A stretch of DNA of 29,598 nt from Candidatus Woesearchaeota archaeon (GTDB lineage: Archaea > Nanobdellota > Nanobdellia > Woesearchaeales > WJIZ01). The position numbers were made by a program, and so were the translations under genes. This document shows, piece after piece, positions 28,726 through 29,598 of the stretch. The stretch is from assembly GCA_018303575.1 (NCBI GenBank), contig JAGVXW010000011.1, positions 1-29,598 of the forward strand. The letters run 5' to 3'. Under the pieces are notes generated by a model, which did not search any database, was not told the DNA's origin, and saw only the letters and a list, made by a program, of their open reading frames with translations. Each line of letters opens with the position of its first letter. Positions within the stretch are counted from its first letter, which is position 1.

Positions 28726-29598
28726 TCACCTCAAGTAGTGCAGCGGGACAGCCCTGAGCATCTTTGGGATATCTGATTGGCGCTCGCTCACGGAATTGTA
28801 GGCCTCTTCTGCGGACTCAAAGCACATCCCAAGTTCTGCTCTCCTTTGCCTTTGCATGACTTCGTCCCCCTTCCTCACGCTGTCGGCTAAGGCCATCGCA
28901 AGCCTATGATAGAGCGCCACGTGCATGAGGCCGAGGGTATGGATAAATGCAGGGGATTCATACACATCAGGAGGGACGCCGGCATCAATATCGCGGCGCA
29001 GGGAATCCCGCATTTCCCTAAAGAGCGGTTCATTGGTGAAGCCATTATGCATGCCATGCGATTCATTCAGCACCTCGAGCTGGAGATACCTGCTCACCCG
29101 CTCTATGCCTCCAGCCTGCTCGATGCCGATATAGGTGAAGAGCAAGGCAACGTCGAGGCCGTAGAATCCCCTGGCAACTTGATTGAAATCAAAGCGGAAA
29201 ATCCTCAAATCCCCCGGAGCGTCACGGTTCACGATGCGGTTGCCAGGAGAGTCGAAGGTGATGCAGGTATCATCTTCCTGACCCTTCAGAAACGCGTCAA
29301 TCTCCGCGTATCCCCTCACAAATTCAGGTACTTGCCTTCCGAGCTTGGCCAGCAGCCTGTGCGTGTAGAGATGGCGCCTGATTTCGGCCTCATCGACGTC
29401 CGGAAACGCTTTTCTAGCTGCCGCCGCTTCGCCGCTCATGAGCACGGCGCGCTCCGCCCGCGTAAATGCCGACTCGAGAATGTCACTCAACTCGTGTCTG
29501 AATTCGCGCATGGAGTCCAGCACCGGGACGGCAATGCGATGCTCAAAACCGTGCTTTCTGACATGCTGGGTTAACGTGTCTCCAGCGATGTAGCCCAT
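28726..29598 (-). CDS. Kinase-fold protein (APH/choline kinase-like), 5' end outside the window
   Basis: The frame is open to the window edge. It begins with MGYIAGDTL, which matches the hinge after strand 5 of small-molecule kinases (MExIxGxTL), so the N-lobe lies outside and the ATG at 29598 is probably internal. Later motifs: TFDSPGNRIV (about 114-123) in the position of the catalytic loop (usually HGDxxxxN; here the His-Gly is replaced but Asp and Asn remain), and FRFDFNQVARGFYGLDVALL (about 134-153) as the metal-binding Asp loop. The rest is helical. It could phosphorylate a small molecule or act as a Fam20/HipA-unrelated protein kinase; the substrate is unknown. Confidence 0.65.
   Translation of the reverse strand: MGYIAGDTLTQHVRKHGFEHRIAVPVLDSMREFRHELSDILESAFTRAERAVLMSGEAAAARKAFPDVDEAEIRRHLYTHRLLAKLGRQVPEFVRGYAEIDAFLKGQEDDTCITFDSPGNRIVNRDAPGDLRIFRFDFNQVARGFYGLDVALLFTYIGIEQAGGIERVSRYLQLEVLNESHGMHNGFTNEPLFREMRDSLRRDIDAGVPPDVYESPAFIHTLGLMHVALYHRLAMALADSVRKGDEVMQRQRRAELGMCFESAEEAYNSVSERQSDIPKMLRAVPLHYLR

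Noticed and set aside
28906..29574. 222-codon plus-strand open frame
   Set aside because: Antisense to the kinase-fold gene, with no start signals.

Overview
The window comes from an archaeon, most likely a DPANN-type lineage close to Woesearchaeota/Pacearchaeota. This rests on recognised families and was not tested by any search. The evidence is ribosomal protein eS6 next to translation factor aIF2 gamma, archaeal TATA boxes about 27 nt upstream of many start codons, AbrB-PhoU fusion regulators, double Lrp regulators, and two type I membrane surface proteins like those usually labelled putative S-layer proteins in these lineages. GC content is moderately high and coding is dense. I saw no rRNA, tRNA or CRISPR array.

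Layout. 1-1493: a partial leftward gene, a PIN-domain nuclease-like protein, and an unknown leftward gene overlapping its 3' end. 1638-7409: a tightly coupled rightward operon of a small ribbon-helix-helix regulator, a KefB-type antiporter with an RCK domain, a YhbY-type RNA-binding protein, a 475-residue unknown protein and a very large endonuclease-IV-like TIM-barrel protein. 7410-10149: an AT-rich spacer bounded by 22-bp direct repeats, then an asparagine-synthetase-like gene divergent from a double Lrp regulator. 10130-13752: two coiled-coil proteins transcribed divergently, a small membrane protein, an ACT-like protein, a tRNA-binding OB-fold protein coupled to a cyclase-family hydrolase, and a zinc-ribbon protein.

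13812-17176 is entirely leftward: a methyltransferase overlapping panD, a DUF483-like cysteine-rich protein, and a GHKL-ATPase/STAS pair. The pair is flanked by a duplicated copy of the 3' end of the DUF483-like gene. 17279-19118: a second double Lrp regulator and a nucleotidyltransferase-HEPN-like protein. 19280-22361: two paralogous surface proteins. 22454-25710: a cysteine-cluster protein overlapping a second antiporter, then eS6 and aIF2 gamma. 25731-29598: a HAD phosphatase, an intergenic region with several TATA-like boxes and hairpins, two tandem AbrB-PhoU proteins, and the C-terminal part of a kinase-fold protein that runs off the window.

The most unusual signals lie outside the genes. 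Two homologous structured elements of about 77-80 bp (11325-11401 and 19130-19209, opposite orientation) each sit between convergent genes. Two genes have an orphan copy of their own 3' end downstream in the same orientation, as if material had been inserted behind a regenerated gene end. Helically phased direct repeats sit in the promoter of the ribbon-helix-helix/antiporter operon, and palindromes sit in two other promoters. Most first-in-operon genes have a TATA box about 27 nt before the start codon, which implies leaderless mRNAs.
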